Assembly: GCA_035771165.1 (NCBI GenBank)
Contig: JAWNZC010000177.1
Location: 297,501 to 361,500, forward strand
Direction: 5' to 3'
DNA length: 64,000 bases
Origin: Paragorgia papillata
Taxonomy: Eukaryota; Cnidaria; Anthozoa; Scleralcyonacea; Coralliidae
The notes below the pieces were generated by a model. It ran no database searches. It saw only the letters and a list, made by a program, of their open reading frames with translations, and was not told the origin of the DNA. How positions within the stretch are numbered: the first letter of the stretch is position 1; the number at the start of each line of letters is the position of its first letter. Positions 17,735 through 29,710 of this stretch are shown here, piece by piece. A program made the position numbers and the translations under genes.

Positions 17735-20700
17735 TATATGTTTTTTTCTTTCAACTACTGTAAATAAATTGTATATTTGTAATATAGCTTGCAGTGTTTG
17801 TGGATAAAGTGTTTGCAGAAATCGATGAAATTATTCATGCTGACAATGTGGATAAAATTGAGGCAAACAATATGAACAAATCAGAGATTTTACATGATCT
17901 TCTCTTGGTAGGTGTTTCTTAGACTGTATAACGTTATATAATCTTAAAATACGCATCAATAATTCATGAAGAAAAGACAAAAAAAAGTTCCTAATTAGTA
18001 TGCTGTAAATCGGATACAACATCGTCGTAGTGTGCATAAACTTTTCCTTTGATTTATTCAGCTAAAAATGGCTTGAATCTCTAAAATAATCAGCGTTACA
18101 TTATATAAAACAATAACTTATCTTTCTTTAGGTTCAGCTCTCAATAATGGAGTGTATTGAAAGTTGTGTGAAGTATATTTATGAAACATTTAGCTCTATC
18201 AACATCTGTCAAATTCATTCTCTGCCAGAGCCAGTTCTACTTATTGTAAAGTCAACATTTCAACATTGCATGGTGAGAAATGAAGAATTAAATTATCAGA
18301 TTTTTTTAAACTAATTTAGTCTCTTGTTGATAACTTTCAATTTTTTGTTTTTTTGTATTAAGAAAAGTGAAACTGCTTATGGGGAATTCTTCCAAGATGT
18401 ATCCCAAGATCTTTCTCTTATTTTTAGAAAGTCGTTTGAATTACAAAAGGTAGCAGTTTCTTGATAACTGTGTTTATTTCCGTGTTTATTTTGATTTTAA
18501 TGTTTATTAATATTAATAACCTTTTTTATTTTAAGGTTCTTCTTGAGTTTCTGAATGGGAAGATAGAGGATTTAACTTGTAGTAATTCTGAGAAAGATTT
18601 AGAAAATATAGCAGCTGGTAAAACTAATTTTTAGTTTTCTCCTTAGTATCAAAGTACAATACTTAGTACTAACATTCAAAACTCATTAATAATTCATGAA
18701 GAAACTAGGAAATCAGTACCATGTTCGTGGTTTTATATCTGATAAAGAAACCTCCTGATTTATATAAACTTTAGCGTTGATTTTCTCGGCTTAGACAACG
18801 TTCTTTTTTAAAATTCCCACGCCTATGAACTTACCAAATGTTTTTTTTTTAAAGTTATTGCCTTGTGTTTTAAATCTGATAAAACACTGCTGTTCGGCGA
18901 GCCATTGTAGATGCCCATAAAGATCGGACGCGAATATTTTAACTTACTTATCAAATTGTAAGTGTAAATGATGAACACTAACACTTTGTTTAAGAGTCGT
19001 AGAAAAGGTTAAATAAGATCATTTTAACTCAGAAAAAGCTGAATTTGAGCCACTAGTGCCTATTAACTTTGATAAAACAAACATTGATGTTTTATTAATC
19101 AATGTTTTATCCGTATTTAAGGATGCTTATTAAACATTCATTTCTTTTGAATTTTCGTCATGAATTATTAATGAATTTGATAACTTAACAAGCTGTCATT
19201 ATTTTTACGAGTATCATTGTTTTTAAAATCTCAGTGCTTTTAAAGATAGCAGAATTTGGTTAAATTGTTATTTATTGACTTGTAGTGTGTCATAATCTAC
19301 TGGATATCTGTGATATTACAGAACATATTGATAGCAATATAACTCCTGGGATTTGGAAATCACTGATGAGGTATCACGAGTGCAATCAAGCATTTTATTT
19401 GTAGGTCTCGTGAGTTAGTTTAGTTAGCGGGATGCCTCGTTTTCGTTTTAAACATCTCTAATAAATAACTCACTGACGGAGGTATATGCAGTCTTGTATA
19501 CAAGTCAAGACAAGTTGCATGCTGTATTTGTAACACTAACTCTGAGAAATAATTATGAAAGTGTTCATTCTATTTAAGGCTAATTATGAAAAACAAAGAA
19601 AAAATCAAAAATTATATTCAGGTATCTTATCTTCTAGATCTTTGATCCAATATCCGTTAAACTATCTAGTACAACTCACTACTATTAATGTATGCCTTAT
19701 TGTGGTAGATTGAAAGAATTGTTTCTCAGATGTGTGGTGTTCTTGAGAAAAAGCTTCAAAGTTGTGAAAACCTTTTCAAACATAAAGACCAAGAAGACAA
19801 GAGCCAAGTGGTGGGTTAACATCACTGTTCTGTTATTTCGTTTTATCGTGCTTCAATTGTGTTAATATTGTGTTTGTTGCTTTGATAAGTGTGAACCACT
19901 ACATCCAAAAATGTTGAAGGTTTTAAAATTTCTGATCAAGCTTTTGATGAACTTTGTCCAGGTACTATCTTGTATGCGTTTACTGATTTCTTCTTTTCTT
20001 TTTTTTTCTATTCTTCCTTTTTTCCGTTTTTCCTTCCTTCTTTCCTTCCTTCCTTCCTTCCTTCCTTCCTTCCTTCCTTCCTTCCTTCCTTCCTTCCTTC
20101 CGTCCTTCCTTCCTTACTTACTTACTTCCTTCCTTCCTTCCTTCCTTCCTTCCTTCCTTCCTTCCTTCCTTCTTTCCTTCCTTCCTTCCTTCCTTCCTTC
20201 CTTCCTTCCTTCCTTCCTTCCTTCCTTCCTTCCTTCCTTCCTTCCTTCCTTCCTTCCTTCCTTCCTTCTTTCCTTCAATCCTTCCTTCTTTCCTCTCTTC
20301 CTTCCTTTCTTCTTCCCTTCCTACTTCCCTCCCTCCCCTCCTTCCTTCCTTCTTTCCTTCCTTCCTTCCTTCCCTCCTTCCTTCCTTCCTTCCTTCCTTC
20401 CTTCTTTCCTTCCTTCCTTCCTTCCTTCCTCCCCCCTTCCTTCCTTCCTTCCTTCCTTCCTTCCTTCCTCCCCCTTCCTCCCCCTTCCTCCCTTCCTTCC
20501 TTCCTTCCTCCCCCCCTTCCTCCCTTCCTTCCTCCCTTTCTTCCCTTCCTCCTTTCATTTTATCCCTTCATTCTTTCTTCTCCTTTTCTTGTCTTCTTTT
20601 TCTTTCTAAATGTCTTTACCATTGTCTCTTTTCCAGAGTTTCCAAGATATGCTTATCCTTTCTTCGTGCAAATGTATTCTTCACCTCATATTTACAATCA

Positions 20701-23700
20701 CAAGGTATTATAAGTTTTGCAACATACCATACATGTACTCAGCTAATAGTCAAACTGCATTGCACTACTGTATAATACAATGGTCTGTTTGTTAGTTTGA
20801 GATGCGCTAACTTGACGACACAACCAACGCCATTGACTGCTGGAGCAGACAATGTCATAGAATCTCTTGTTATCGTGGTGAGCTTACAGTATTTCTTCTC
20901 TCAATATTTTACTCGTGCAAAGCTAACAATCCTAAGTGTTCGTGGTATTTTAATTTTTCACAGGTTGAGCCTTTTCTCAAGATTATGGTGTTAAACAAAT
21001 ATTTTGCTGACTTACTGACACGTCTTGATCAAGGTAGCTAAAATAGCCATTTAAGAAGTTTAGAACCAGCAAAGTTGACTGATTAGTTTTTCCTTGTTTA
21101 GAAATTGATCCTGGGAACTACTTCTCTCGCTGTTGTGTTTTAGCTAACATTGTGGTATTACTTCCAGTTATGTCAGGTATGTTAACAGACATGGACTTGG
21201 ACTTACACTTGTGTGGTTTTATACGTCCACTATGTATAATATAACACTACACGTACATTAATCACCGTTTACTTTAATATACTTTCATTTCAGAGAAGAT
21301 GCTTACATATTGGATAAACTCAGCTAACTACCCTGAAGTACGTGACATGTGTCTTAACTTAGCTAAGTCATTACATTCTTGCAGGCTTGGACTGGTTATT
21401 GTGCAACTTCCTTCCTTCCTTCCTTCCCTCCTTCCTTCCTTCCTTCCTTCCTTCCTTCCTTCCTTCCTTCTTTCCTGGAAATGTTTATCTTTAATATTTA
21501 GGATGAACCACGGATATCAGTTTTTGACGCCCTGCTACAAAGTTCTGACTCGTGTAAGATATTTTTTGTATTATTAAGTATAGTTTGTATAAACTGAGAC
21601 TTTGCCTTAACGAAGACTACAGCTAATGAAGTCAACTTATTTAAAAGTATTTAGCTGATAGCATGCAGGTTTTTCTGCTGCCTGACGACGCTAACTTTTA
21701 CGTTATTTAAAATCTCACCAGTTTATCATCTTTTTTGGCCATACGTTGAAACATACTGCTTACGCGGCACTCTTCTTCTAGGTTACGTTGAGATGTCTCT
21801 TCCAGTCATGTTACCAGGAGCAATGTGCAATGGAAAAGCACAGAGGTAAAATACTTGTAATTCTTTAAATTATTTTAAGAGATATTTGGAATTTGAGGAA
21901 CTTGTGCTACAAAAAATGAAAACGTATGATGTTTTAAAATTTTGTGTTTTTTTAAAAGGATGGTCAGTTTATATGAATACGTTGTTTCGCGCTTGATAGC
22001 GGCCATTACGGCCATTCCTTCTCAATATTTTCATGTTGTGGTGAGTGTAGTTAATAACTTTTATTGATTTGTTGGTGGTGGTGCTTGGTGGTGGTGGTGG
22101 CGGTGTTAGTGGTGATGGTGGTGTTCTTGCTGTTGTTGTTGGTGGTGGTGTTGTTGTTGGTGGTGGTGGTGGTGGTGTTGTTGTTTGTTGTTGTTGTTGT
22201 TGTTCTTCTTCTTCTTCTTCTTCTTCTTCTTCTTCTTCTTCTTCTTTCTTCTTCTTCTTGCTGCCGCTGGTATTGCTGTTGTTATTCTAAGGGGTCAGTC
22301 TTTATATTTTAGGAGAGAATTCTTCTGAATAACATTCTTGACACAAGCTTTACTTGTTCTCTTATGGCTACTGATGTTTGGTGTTTTATGGCAAGGTGAA
22401 TTGTGCATTCGATTGCTTTCTGTTTTACAAGCCGAGGAACACGTATAATAGCTTGTGTTACAAGTGGAAAACTATTTTCTAATTTCCAGATTTTTTTAAA
22501 GAACTGGATCTGGTATACTACTATACTTATTGTTTTTAATTTATATTTCCAGATGGTCTACTGCTGACCTTTGTTATTCCCACGTGAAGCTTTTCCTTCA
22601 ATGGGTAAGCGCGTTGTCTTTCCATCAAAAATCTCGAAATAACGTCACATGCACGGTAAAATACAAAAATAACCCTCTCCGTTCTATTTCTTAAATAAAG
22701 CAATATAGTGAGATTTGGGATTTGAGCTAGAAGTTTAATATTTCTGTAAGAACAATGACCTTCTTGTTTTTTTGTTATAGCTATCAACTGTTTCTTGGAA
22801 AAATGATATTCAAAAAACCAGGATACGTACATTAGTTCGTAGATTGTTGCCTCTTATGGCAACTGAACACCAGGTACTATGCCGTACTACTAAGATCTGT
22901 TGTTATCTCGCTTGAATGATCGTTCTTTACATGCTACTGTATAAAGATGCGTGTTATAAAGATGCATGCATATGACCGATTTGCTCATAGATTTTTTAAG
23001 GCTATTCGTATTTACGGAATTGTACTGTATATTATTTAGTTAATTATCCAGTGTGTTCATGCGTAAATTTTACTTTTTAGGAATTACTTTTGAAAACGTA
23101 TTCTCCTGTTTCTTTTGATAATGTTGAAATATGGTCTTTGGTTCCTCTTCATAAAATGATTGAACTAGTAAGACAACAGGTGCGAGGAAACTGGAATTTG
23201 CAACAACGACACCACCACCAACAACAACAACATTTCTTGCATTAATGTTTTTTTTTTTTGTTTTTAGGTGTCCCAATCTGTTGTGCCGTTATTGACTTCC
23301 ATGTTACACCAATGGCTGAACAAGAATCTTCCAGAACCACATCTTGTACGTATATATAAGAACAAAAATCAACAGCTTAACAATAAAAACACTCGACGAC
23401 AGTAGCGAGAGTGCCGAGCATTTCCTCCAAACACCGCAGGGTTTTTCGGATATTTACATTTTCTCTATTAGTAACACTGGATCAATGAGGGATGGTCTTT
23501 ACTGGACCTCTAGGGAAAAAACAGTTTAGATATGACTGATAGGGTTATCCAGTGTGAATTAAGTTAGTTAATTTTTTCCTTCAAAACGTTGTATAGGATA
23601 AATCTTTACGTTGTCTTCAAAACCTTATGAGCCACAGAATAACACTTGATTGTTTACCAACTGACCTGAAGTCTGATTTATTACTTGTAATATTGAAGCT

Positions 23701-24191
23701 CTTTGATGCTTTTTTGGATACAGCACAGGAGGTAAAACTATATTTGAATACTCTTGAATGCGTGTTGTTTCTGTTTCTTATGACGGGCAGGTCACAGACC
23801 ATATTTTAATTTATATCTTTAATGTTTATTTTAGATTTCTCAGTCCCACTGGACTAGCCTTATTGATATTTTAAAATCTATTTTGCCTTTTATGCAACCT
23901 TGTCATTTCACCAAGGTTTGTAGTCTATTATATACTTATCAACATTATCATCTTCGTCCTCATTATCATCATCATTATCATCACCATCATGATGATGATG
24001 ATCATCATCAGACATCTTCATCATCACCATCATGATCATCATGATCATTGTTATCATCATCATTATCATCACCATCATGATCATCATTATCATCATTATC
24101 ATCACCATCATGATCATCATGATCATCATTATCATCATCTTCATCATCATGATCATCAAAAATTCATCATTATCATCATCATCATCAAAAA

Positions 24192-24223
<32 letters not shown>

Positions 24224-26250
24224 ACATCATCAAAAATTCATCATTATCATCATCATCATCATCAAAAATTCATCATCATCACGTCATCATCAAAAATTCA
24301 TCATCATCATCATCATCATCACTTTTTTCAGCTTAGAAGATCACTTATAGCTTATTATTATTACAATTTTAGTATCTCATTGTTTCAGTTACATAGGTGG
24401 GTTTTTTATTATTCAACGTTGACTATATTCATCATTTGTTTTGTTTATAGGTTCTTTACAATCTTTCCAAGATTATCGTACTGTTTAAGGACGAGTTTCT
24501 GAATATTAATGTTTCTCGTTTGATGGCCGAGTGTGGTAAACTGGCTTTTCCAATTGAACAAGTAAGAACAAAACTTACAGGAACAATATAGCAGTTTCCA
24601 CTTTTTTCGACAGAAACAGACAGCAAAGTTTTCACTCTCTTGATTTGGCTGTGATCAACGAATTATTAATTTAATTTTTTCAACTATTTCAGAATGAATC
24701 TTCGTCTATTTCTGAGATTTTTCGTCGTCTGATTACGTCGAGTTCTTGGCTGGTTCACAACGAAGCGTTTTTAGCTTTAAGGCGTTTTGCTGAGGTACAT
24801 CATTCAGTTGGGTTTTTTTGTTAATTTTCATTCATGCCATGATTTATTGTAATTATTTCTCTCCAGGTGACGCCTTACACGCCTGTTCTTGAGGAATGCG
24901 TTCCTGATCAGCTCAAAACTGATTTTCAACAATTTATTTGTGCTGTATGTGAATGGTGAAATTAGTGATAATTATTAGAGGATTGCTTTTCTTGATGATG
25001 TGTAGGGCTAACGGCATATTAGTTTCGATTTTTTCATAAACTTTAAATATTTGTTTTTGTGTTTTAGATACCGTACAGCTGTAGTGAGAATGAAGATAAA
25101 AATATATTGGTATCCTTTTTGTTTTTGTTTGGCTTTATGTTGTCGTCGTTGGTGGTGGTGTTTTGGTTGCCGTTGGTGTTGTTGTTGTTGCTGTTGTTGG
25201 TGTTGGTGTTGGTGTTGTTGGTGTTGTTGTGTTTTTAGATACCGTACAGCTGTAGTGAGAATGAAGATAAAAATATATTGGTATCCTTTTTGTTTGTATA
25301 TATGTTGTCGTCGTTGGTGGTGGTGTTTTGGTTGCCGTTGGTGTTGTTGCTGTTGTTGTTGGTGTTGGTGTTGTTGCCGTTGGTGGTGTTGTTGTTGCTG
25401 TTGTTGTTGTTGTTTTTCTTCTTGTTTTTGTCGTTGTTGTATTCTTAATATGGTTGTTTGTGGTGTAGTTACTTCACGTGCTCAAAGAGCAAGCTACAAA
25501 GACACAATTAATCAAGGTATGATATTATTTACAGTGATCATTGTGTTTACTTTAGTATCATTGCTTTGGTGTGGTGAGCTCTCTGCTATTTTACTTTCTA
25601 TTCAGGTGCAAGAAAACGCGACCACTGTTGACTTGGTAGCAGTTACCGAGGTTGAAAAACGTAAACGTGAAGACCCAGATCAGGTAATTATCTTTTTACT
25701 TGCGCTGCCAAGCGTATTTGGCTATGTGACATAAGATGTGACACGACATGTGATATAAACTCTTTTTCCCAGGGTGAGGCAAAGCGGAAAAGAACTGAGA
25801 GCAACAGTAATATGACAAGTGAGGTTAGTAGTTGCGTATAAATAATGATGGTAGCGGTGGTGGTGATTAGGGGTGATGATAGTGGTGGTGATGGTGGTGG
25901 TGATGATAGTGGTGGTGATGATGGTGGTGGTGATGATGGTGATGGTGGTGGTGATGATAGTGGTGGTGATGATGGTGATGATGATGGTGGTGATGACGTG
26001 ATGATAGTGTTGGTGATGGTGTTGATGGTTGTGATTATATATTTCCCATACAAAAGGACGGTACACAGATTATCTATCAATACCTCCCTTTTAGGATGAA
26101 AAAGTGTTATCATCCAGCATAGACGAGATATTGAAACACGTACTTACCATTCACGAGGTAAGCTCTCGCTGTGCTGTTCTACCACCAGGCGTCCGTGAGA
26201 AACTAAAGACTGTAAAGCAATCTTTGGACACTCTGGTAACATCAACCTAA
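15381..26250 (+). CDS. FIRRM: FIRRM (C1orf112) orthologue, about 32 exons
   Basis: Exon starts-ends: 15381-15470 (tentative), 17788-17907, 18132-18272, 18363-18449, 18536-18617, 19286-19370, 19579-19621, 19709-19810, 19890-19961, 20637-20704, 20796-20877, 20964-21033, 21102-21176, 21294-21337, 21502-21553, 21782-21845, 21959-22040, 22313-22395, 22553-22604, 22781-22873, 23081-23179, 23268-23345, 23597-23731, 23835-23915, 24451-24561, 24693-24794, 24867-24944, 25068-25109, 25469-25516, 25606-25683, 25773-25823, 26095-26250. Phases join to about 881 aa; the vertebrate protein is about 850. Segments such as SLPEPVLLIVKSTFQHC (exon 3) and DVWCFMARWSTADLC (exons 18-19) resemble vertebrate FIRRM, and block order is kept to the C-terminus. 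FIRRM is an alpha-helical partner of the AAA ATPase FIGNL1 and limits RAD51 on chromatin in recombination and cross-link repair. A basic stretch (KRKRED, then KRKR) near the end may be a nuclear signal. Exon 1 is the weakest call. Confidence 0.85.
15742..15764 (+). repeat. 23-base poly-G run in FIRRM intron 1
   Basis: Twenty-three consecutive G residues follow GAACT. Such a run can form G-quadruplex structure and is prone to assembly length error. Confidence 0.9.
16147..16446 (-). mobile_element. 5S rRNA-like SINE, copy 2 (minus strand)
   Basis: Read on the minus strand it shows the 5S-like block (TTAATACTTGGATGGGCGACT near 16410-16390), then GGTCTCTCCTGTGCTTTGAGGG, GTTTTCCTCCCTCC, CATGAGCCTCTGGCT, and the end GCTTGCGGCGTTAAATAAATGATT. 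The order is the same as in copy 1. It sits in FIRRM intron 1, antisense to the gene. Confidence 0.75.
16617..17526. repeat. 15-bp satellite in FIRRM intron 1
   Basis: About 60 tandem copies of a 15-base unit, TAGTATAGGACAAGG, with variants (CAGAG, CACAAGG, CAAAG and an occasional extra GTG). On the minus strand the unit length of 15 keeps all three frames open for 244-335 codons of Leu/Ser/Tyr/Thr repeats. I regard these as artefacts of a unit divisible by three. Confidence 0.97.
18682..19175. mobile_element. inverted CTCATTAATAATTCATGA element in FIRRM intron 5
   Basis: CTCATTAATAATTCATGA at 18682 and TCATGAATTATTAATGAA ending at 19175 face each other. The body contains TTTATATAAACTTTAGCGTTGATTTTCTCGGCTTAG, matching the inverse of the element at 3413-3657. 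This looks like a full-length member of that family, about 490 bp, with inverted ends. Confidence 0.55.
20020..20575. repeat. (CCTT)n microsatellite in FIRRM intron 9
   Basis: A pyrimidine-only tract of more than 500 bases, mostly CCTT with CCCTCC interruptions towards the 3' side. Open frames of Ser/Phe/Leu/Pro (plus) and Lys/Glu/Gly/Arg (minus) are artefacts. A shorter CCTT run occurs at 21411-21474, in intron 14. Confidence 0.97.
22074..22260. repeat. GGT/GTT/TTC trinucleotide tract in FIRRM intron 17
   Basis: GGTGGT, GTTGTT and then TTCTTC repeats follow one another. They lie wholly between the donor at 22041 and the acceptor at 22312. Confidence 0.95.
23943..24330. repeat. (ATC/ATG)n tract in FIRRM intron 24
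   Basis: Nearly 400 bases of ATC/ATG trinucleotides with a recurrent interruption, CATCAAAAATTCATCAT. Poly-His, poly-Ile and poly-Met open frames here are artefacts. Confidence 0.95.
25068..25280 (+). repeat. tandemly duplicated FIRRM exon 28
   Basis: A 42-base exon, ATACCGTACAGC...AATATATTG, occurs at 25068-25109 and again, identical, at 25239-25280. Each copy has a TTTTAG acceptor and a GTATCC donor. The duplicated unit is 171 bp and includes flanking GTTGTTGGT-rich intron. Both copies are multiples of three, so including one or both keeps the frame (881 or 895 aa). A (GTT/GGT)n tract on each side (25130-25235, 25304-25440) is a likely substrate for slippage or unequal exchange. Confidence 0.9.
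25840..26030. repeat. (GGT/GAT)n tract in FIRRM intron 31
   Basis: Almost 190 bases of GGTGAT trinucleotides end about 65 bases before the last FIRRM exon. Confidence 0.95.
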
Positions 26251-27487
26251 TTTGTTTTCAGTTAGAAAAGTTCATTTTTTATTGGATGGTTTTAATTTTA
26301 GTAGAAAGGAATCGTGTTTATACAAATCAAAAACCCTATCGATAAAGGCTTTGTTACACGTGGTGTAATTTTCCATACAAACTTGTCTCTCTATACGCCA
26401 ACGGCATTGAACGTAATTGTTTTGAGACAAGTTGCACGAATTATAGACCATTTTAATAAGTGATGCAGAGTACATCATAAACGAAAGACAATAAACGAAA
26501 TTGAAAATAATTCAAAAGAGAAATTGAAAAGAAATTGACGTCAAAGGGTGAAAATTATGTAGCTAGTCTATACTTATTAAAAGGGTTTATTGTAGCGTGT
26601 AACTTGCTGTGCATTAATTATGTAAAGCTCTGCCGCACTGAAACAGAAATCGGTTTGCGAACTCTGAAACTGTTTCTTTTGTACGCTAGCTAGATGATCA
26701 TGTCGGAACCCACACAAACTCTATACATTATGTACAAATTATTTTTAAAAAACAAAACAAATAAAGATCTTACAGTCAGTTTTATTTTAAGACATTTTAA
26801 GATTATTTTAATTAAGCGCTTCTATTTTTTATGCGGTATTAAGAAACCTGGCAATTTTACTTTCCACTTGTCAAACTTTGTCTGCTGGCTTAAGTCGTGT
26901 TTGTTCACCTTCGTCTGGTATGTCGTGTTTTGATTGGCTTATCACCCAAATGCTTTCTGAGAAGCCAGAAGGTATCAGACGCTGTGTCTGCGGTTTCAAA
27001 TATTCGTTGCATCGTTGGCCGAGTTGTTGCAATTATTGCCGAGTGAAAATTAGAAGTTGGTCTACATTACTCGTGCATGGCATTGCTTTGAAATTTCAAA
27101 AGGACAAAGGTTTTGTTACACGGTGTAATTTGGCATACAACTTGATGTAGTTGTTACGAGACAAGTTGCACGAACCATTGCAGCGTGTAACGTGCTGTCC
27201 ATTAGTTGTACTCTGTGCAACGATTGCAACAAGTTGTCTCGCAACAATCTTGACCGTTGCACAGCATGTTACACTTTGCAATGGTTCAGTTGTAGCCAAA
27301 GTACTCTTCCGCGTTCCTTAAAGAAATAATGTCTGGTGTTATGTACGGTACAATAATATATACAATATACCACAGACACGAAAAGGCTTAGTTTGGAGTG
27401 CTATAAATTATGTCAATTTTTTTACAGAGAAAGTGTCCACATAATTCGAAACGCATGATTCTTTGTGACACCTCATATAACTTCGCC

Positions 27488-29044
27488 TAAAGCCTGGTTT
27501 CCATATAGCCGTCAATCTCGTACCCAGCGCCTGCGATCCTTTTGGCTACTACCAAGAATCAGAGGCTCTGGGAAACTCCGATGAAACTCGTCATCTGATT
27601 GGTTAGTTTAAAAACAGTAAAATTTCAAATAGTGTGCACGTTGCTAACTTGTTTAATCGATTTCTCGACGTTCTGTAACACATAATTATACACGACAGAC
27701 CCAAAATATAATTGAACACATGAAATAATTCAAAACAGCAAAAATCCCGACAATTTACAAGTTAAAACTATTATTATTGTCGCTTCGTCGCCAAACAAAC
27801 ATCCATCGTCTGACTCGTCTCGTAATTCTTCGCAGTTTCGTCTCAACTTTAAAATTATATTAGAGAATACATAGTTTAGCCAAAATTCCTGGCAAAAAGT
27901 ACAATTTCTTACCTGAGCGGCTGAGCCGATTACTGCCGAGTGCTGACGGCGACGCGGACATTTAAAACACACTCGTCAAATCGTCTGGTTGACGATTTTG
28001 AGAAAAGCGAAGAAAGGCCATTTGTATCGATTGTATTGTCGAGAGCTTTGTGAAACATGTTGGCCTTTTTTATCGGTAAACAAATATTTTTCCTGGTCTT
28101 CGAACAAGCGAACGATCGTCGATGATTCAGTTACAAATTATAGGGAACTGGGAACCAGAGGACTGGGAACAAAAACCCAATTTGGGGGTCTTTTTCATCG
28201 GAGTTTCCCCAGCCAGGTTCAGGTTCCTTGGTAATGACCAAAAGGATCGCAGGCTCTGGGTACGAGATTGGGTAGCCTGCGTGCAGACGCTCCATCCCAG
28301 ATCCCAAATAACAGGGAATAAGAGCGTCTGCGTGTGAGCGCCAAATTCCGTGTTCTGTAATTTATTCCGATTAATTTGCAATTCAGCAATACTTACAGCG
28401 AGTGTCAACGACTAACGAGTATTCGCTAACCACTTAAGAATCTATATGAAGAAAGAAACTCTGATCGATAAATAGGATACTCTGAGCTTCGTAGAAAGGT
28501 AATAAAACAAAAACAAACATTATAAGTGTCGTATTTCACTGTGATGTTTGAAGCGATTCACAAGTTCAGTCCCGCATCTTTTTCGGCTGTTTGATCGTTC
28601 TCAAACAACATTACGCCGATTATAAAAGCTTCTAAAAGAATTAACAAACTCATTTTAGTCCGTGCTTTGGTACAGTCTCGATTAATACATTCAGGCGGAC
28701 CAGACAAAAAGTCCGTTGCCTTCGTCTGCGTGGTAAACAACAAAACATTCAAAACGGAGGCAGTTGTAATTAGCCAATTGAATATCGTGTATAAATATTT
28801 GGCCAATCAGAGAGCGTCCCCAGAATCCGTGCGGACAGACGATGTCACAGAACAAGAATTACGGAGCTGATTCATAGACGTTCTTCTTCGGCGTAGGCTA
28901 GCGGCATGGCTGCGGCAAGGGGCGATGGTCCAATCATAGACAGTGTTGAATTAGCCAGCAATAAAAAGCTGTATGCGATTGGATCATTGCCCCTTGCCGC
29001 AGACATGCCGCCGACTTTTACGGCCATATGGAAACCAGGCTTAA
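27488..29044. mobile_element. 1.56-kb element with CCTGGTTTCCATATGGCCGT-type ends
   Basis: The left end GCCTGGTTTCCATATAGCCGT (27491) and right end ACGGCCATATGGAAACCAGGC (ending 29039) are inverted repeats. TTAA follows the right end, and CTAAAG precedes the left, possibly a mutated TTAA target. A strong hairpin near the right end pairs 28902-28935 with 28977-29010. No transposase recognised; the open frames inside are short. Confidence 0.55.
27513..28270. mobile_element. nested element with CAATCTCGTACCCAG ends
   Basis: CAATCTCGTACCCAGCGCCTGCGATCCTTTTGG at 27513 is mirrored by CCAAAAGGATCGCAGGCTCTGGGTACGAGATTG ending at 28270. A second inner pair is GGAAACTCCGATGAAA / TTTCATCGGAGTTTCC. It sits inside the element at 27488-29044. 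Related CCAATCTCGT...CCCAGAGCC palindromes occur at 58559-58607 and 58861-58920. Confidence 0.55.
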
Positions 29045-29710
29045 GAGAGAGCCTAACGTTTTGCTTATTTTATTTATTTTCTTTGATTTTGAACGCTTCG
29101 TTCAAAGCTACTCATAATTAAATGTTTACCCTTCTCAAATTGTCGCCGCGTGTGTCGTTTCATGATTTTTTTCAAACGCATTAATTTTGATCTCTTATGC
29201 AGTCTTATAATCTCTTTTCTCGTACGCAACTAATCATCACTCTCCTTTTCAAACCCACATATTAAACTTTGTTTACACGATGTCGTTAAATATTCAAGAT
29301 CAAGGAAGCAAAGATGATGAAAAATTACTCTAATATAACCGCCATCTATTCATGAAATACTCAATTACTTTGACTAAGTTTTACGTTACTTTTTGAAGTG
29401 TAGGCAGCTGACAGGAACACTAGTCTTGGCAGAATTTATTTTTGGCAGCAGAGGTGTACATAACGTGATCAAAATCTCAACCACAGCGTCTGACCTTACA
29501 GCTGTCGGTGTTTCAATCGTTATCACGTCGTTCTATTGGCTCATGAAACAGTACGTATTGTCTGGGCGTACGCTTATGCAAAGTTTCCTCGTTATGAACC
29601 ACCTGTTTCGCGCTTGTACGGACTCCTGAGGAGATTTCTACGCTCAGATCTTGCCAAAAGGATGAGAAGACTTTGACAAAAGTTATCAAGAAAAGATTGA
29701 AGTAAAAGTA

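Larger units (their letters stand above)
26251..29710. other. intergenic region between FIRRM and the CAP gene
   Basis: No exon with family resemblance found. A possible FIRRM poly(A) signal, AATAAA, is at 26490-26495. Two related stretches near 26345-26460 and 27105-27295 share ACAAGTTGCACGAA and TGTTACACG-type words and look like fragments of one inverted element. A nested inverted-repeat element fills 27488-29044. The last about 130 bases before 29711 are probably the 5' UTR and promoter of the CAP gene; I see no clear TATA box. Confidence 0.5.

Noticed and set aside
19911..20713. Ser/Phe/Leu/Pro open frames over 200 codons
   Set aside because: (CCTT)n intron tract. Only the first about 50 bases (to 19961) and a short part from 20637 are FIRRM exons.
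28558..28806. Minus-strand 82-codon frame with a hydrophobic start
   Set aside because: It lies inside the inverted-repeat element at 27488-29044, has no recognisable motif and no splice partners.
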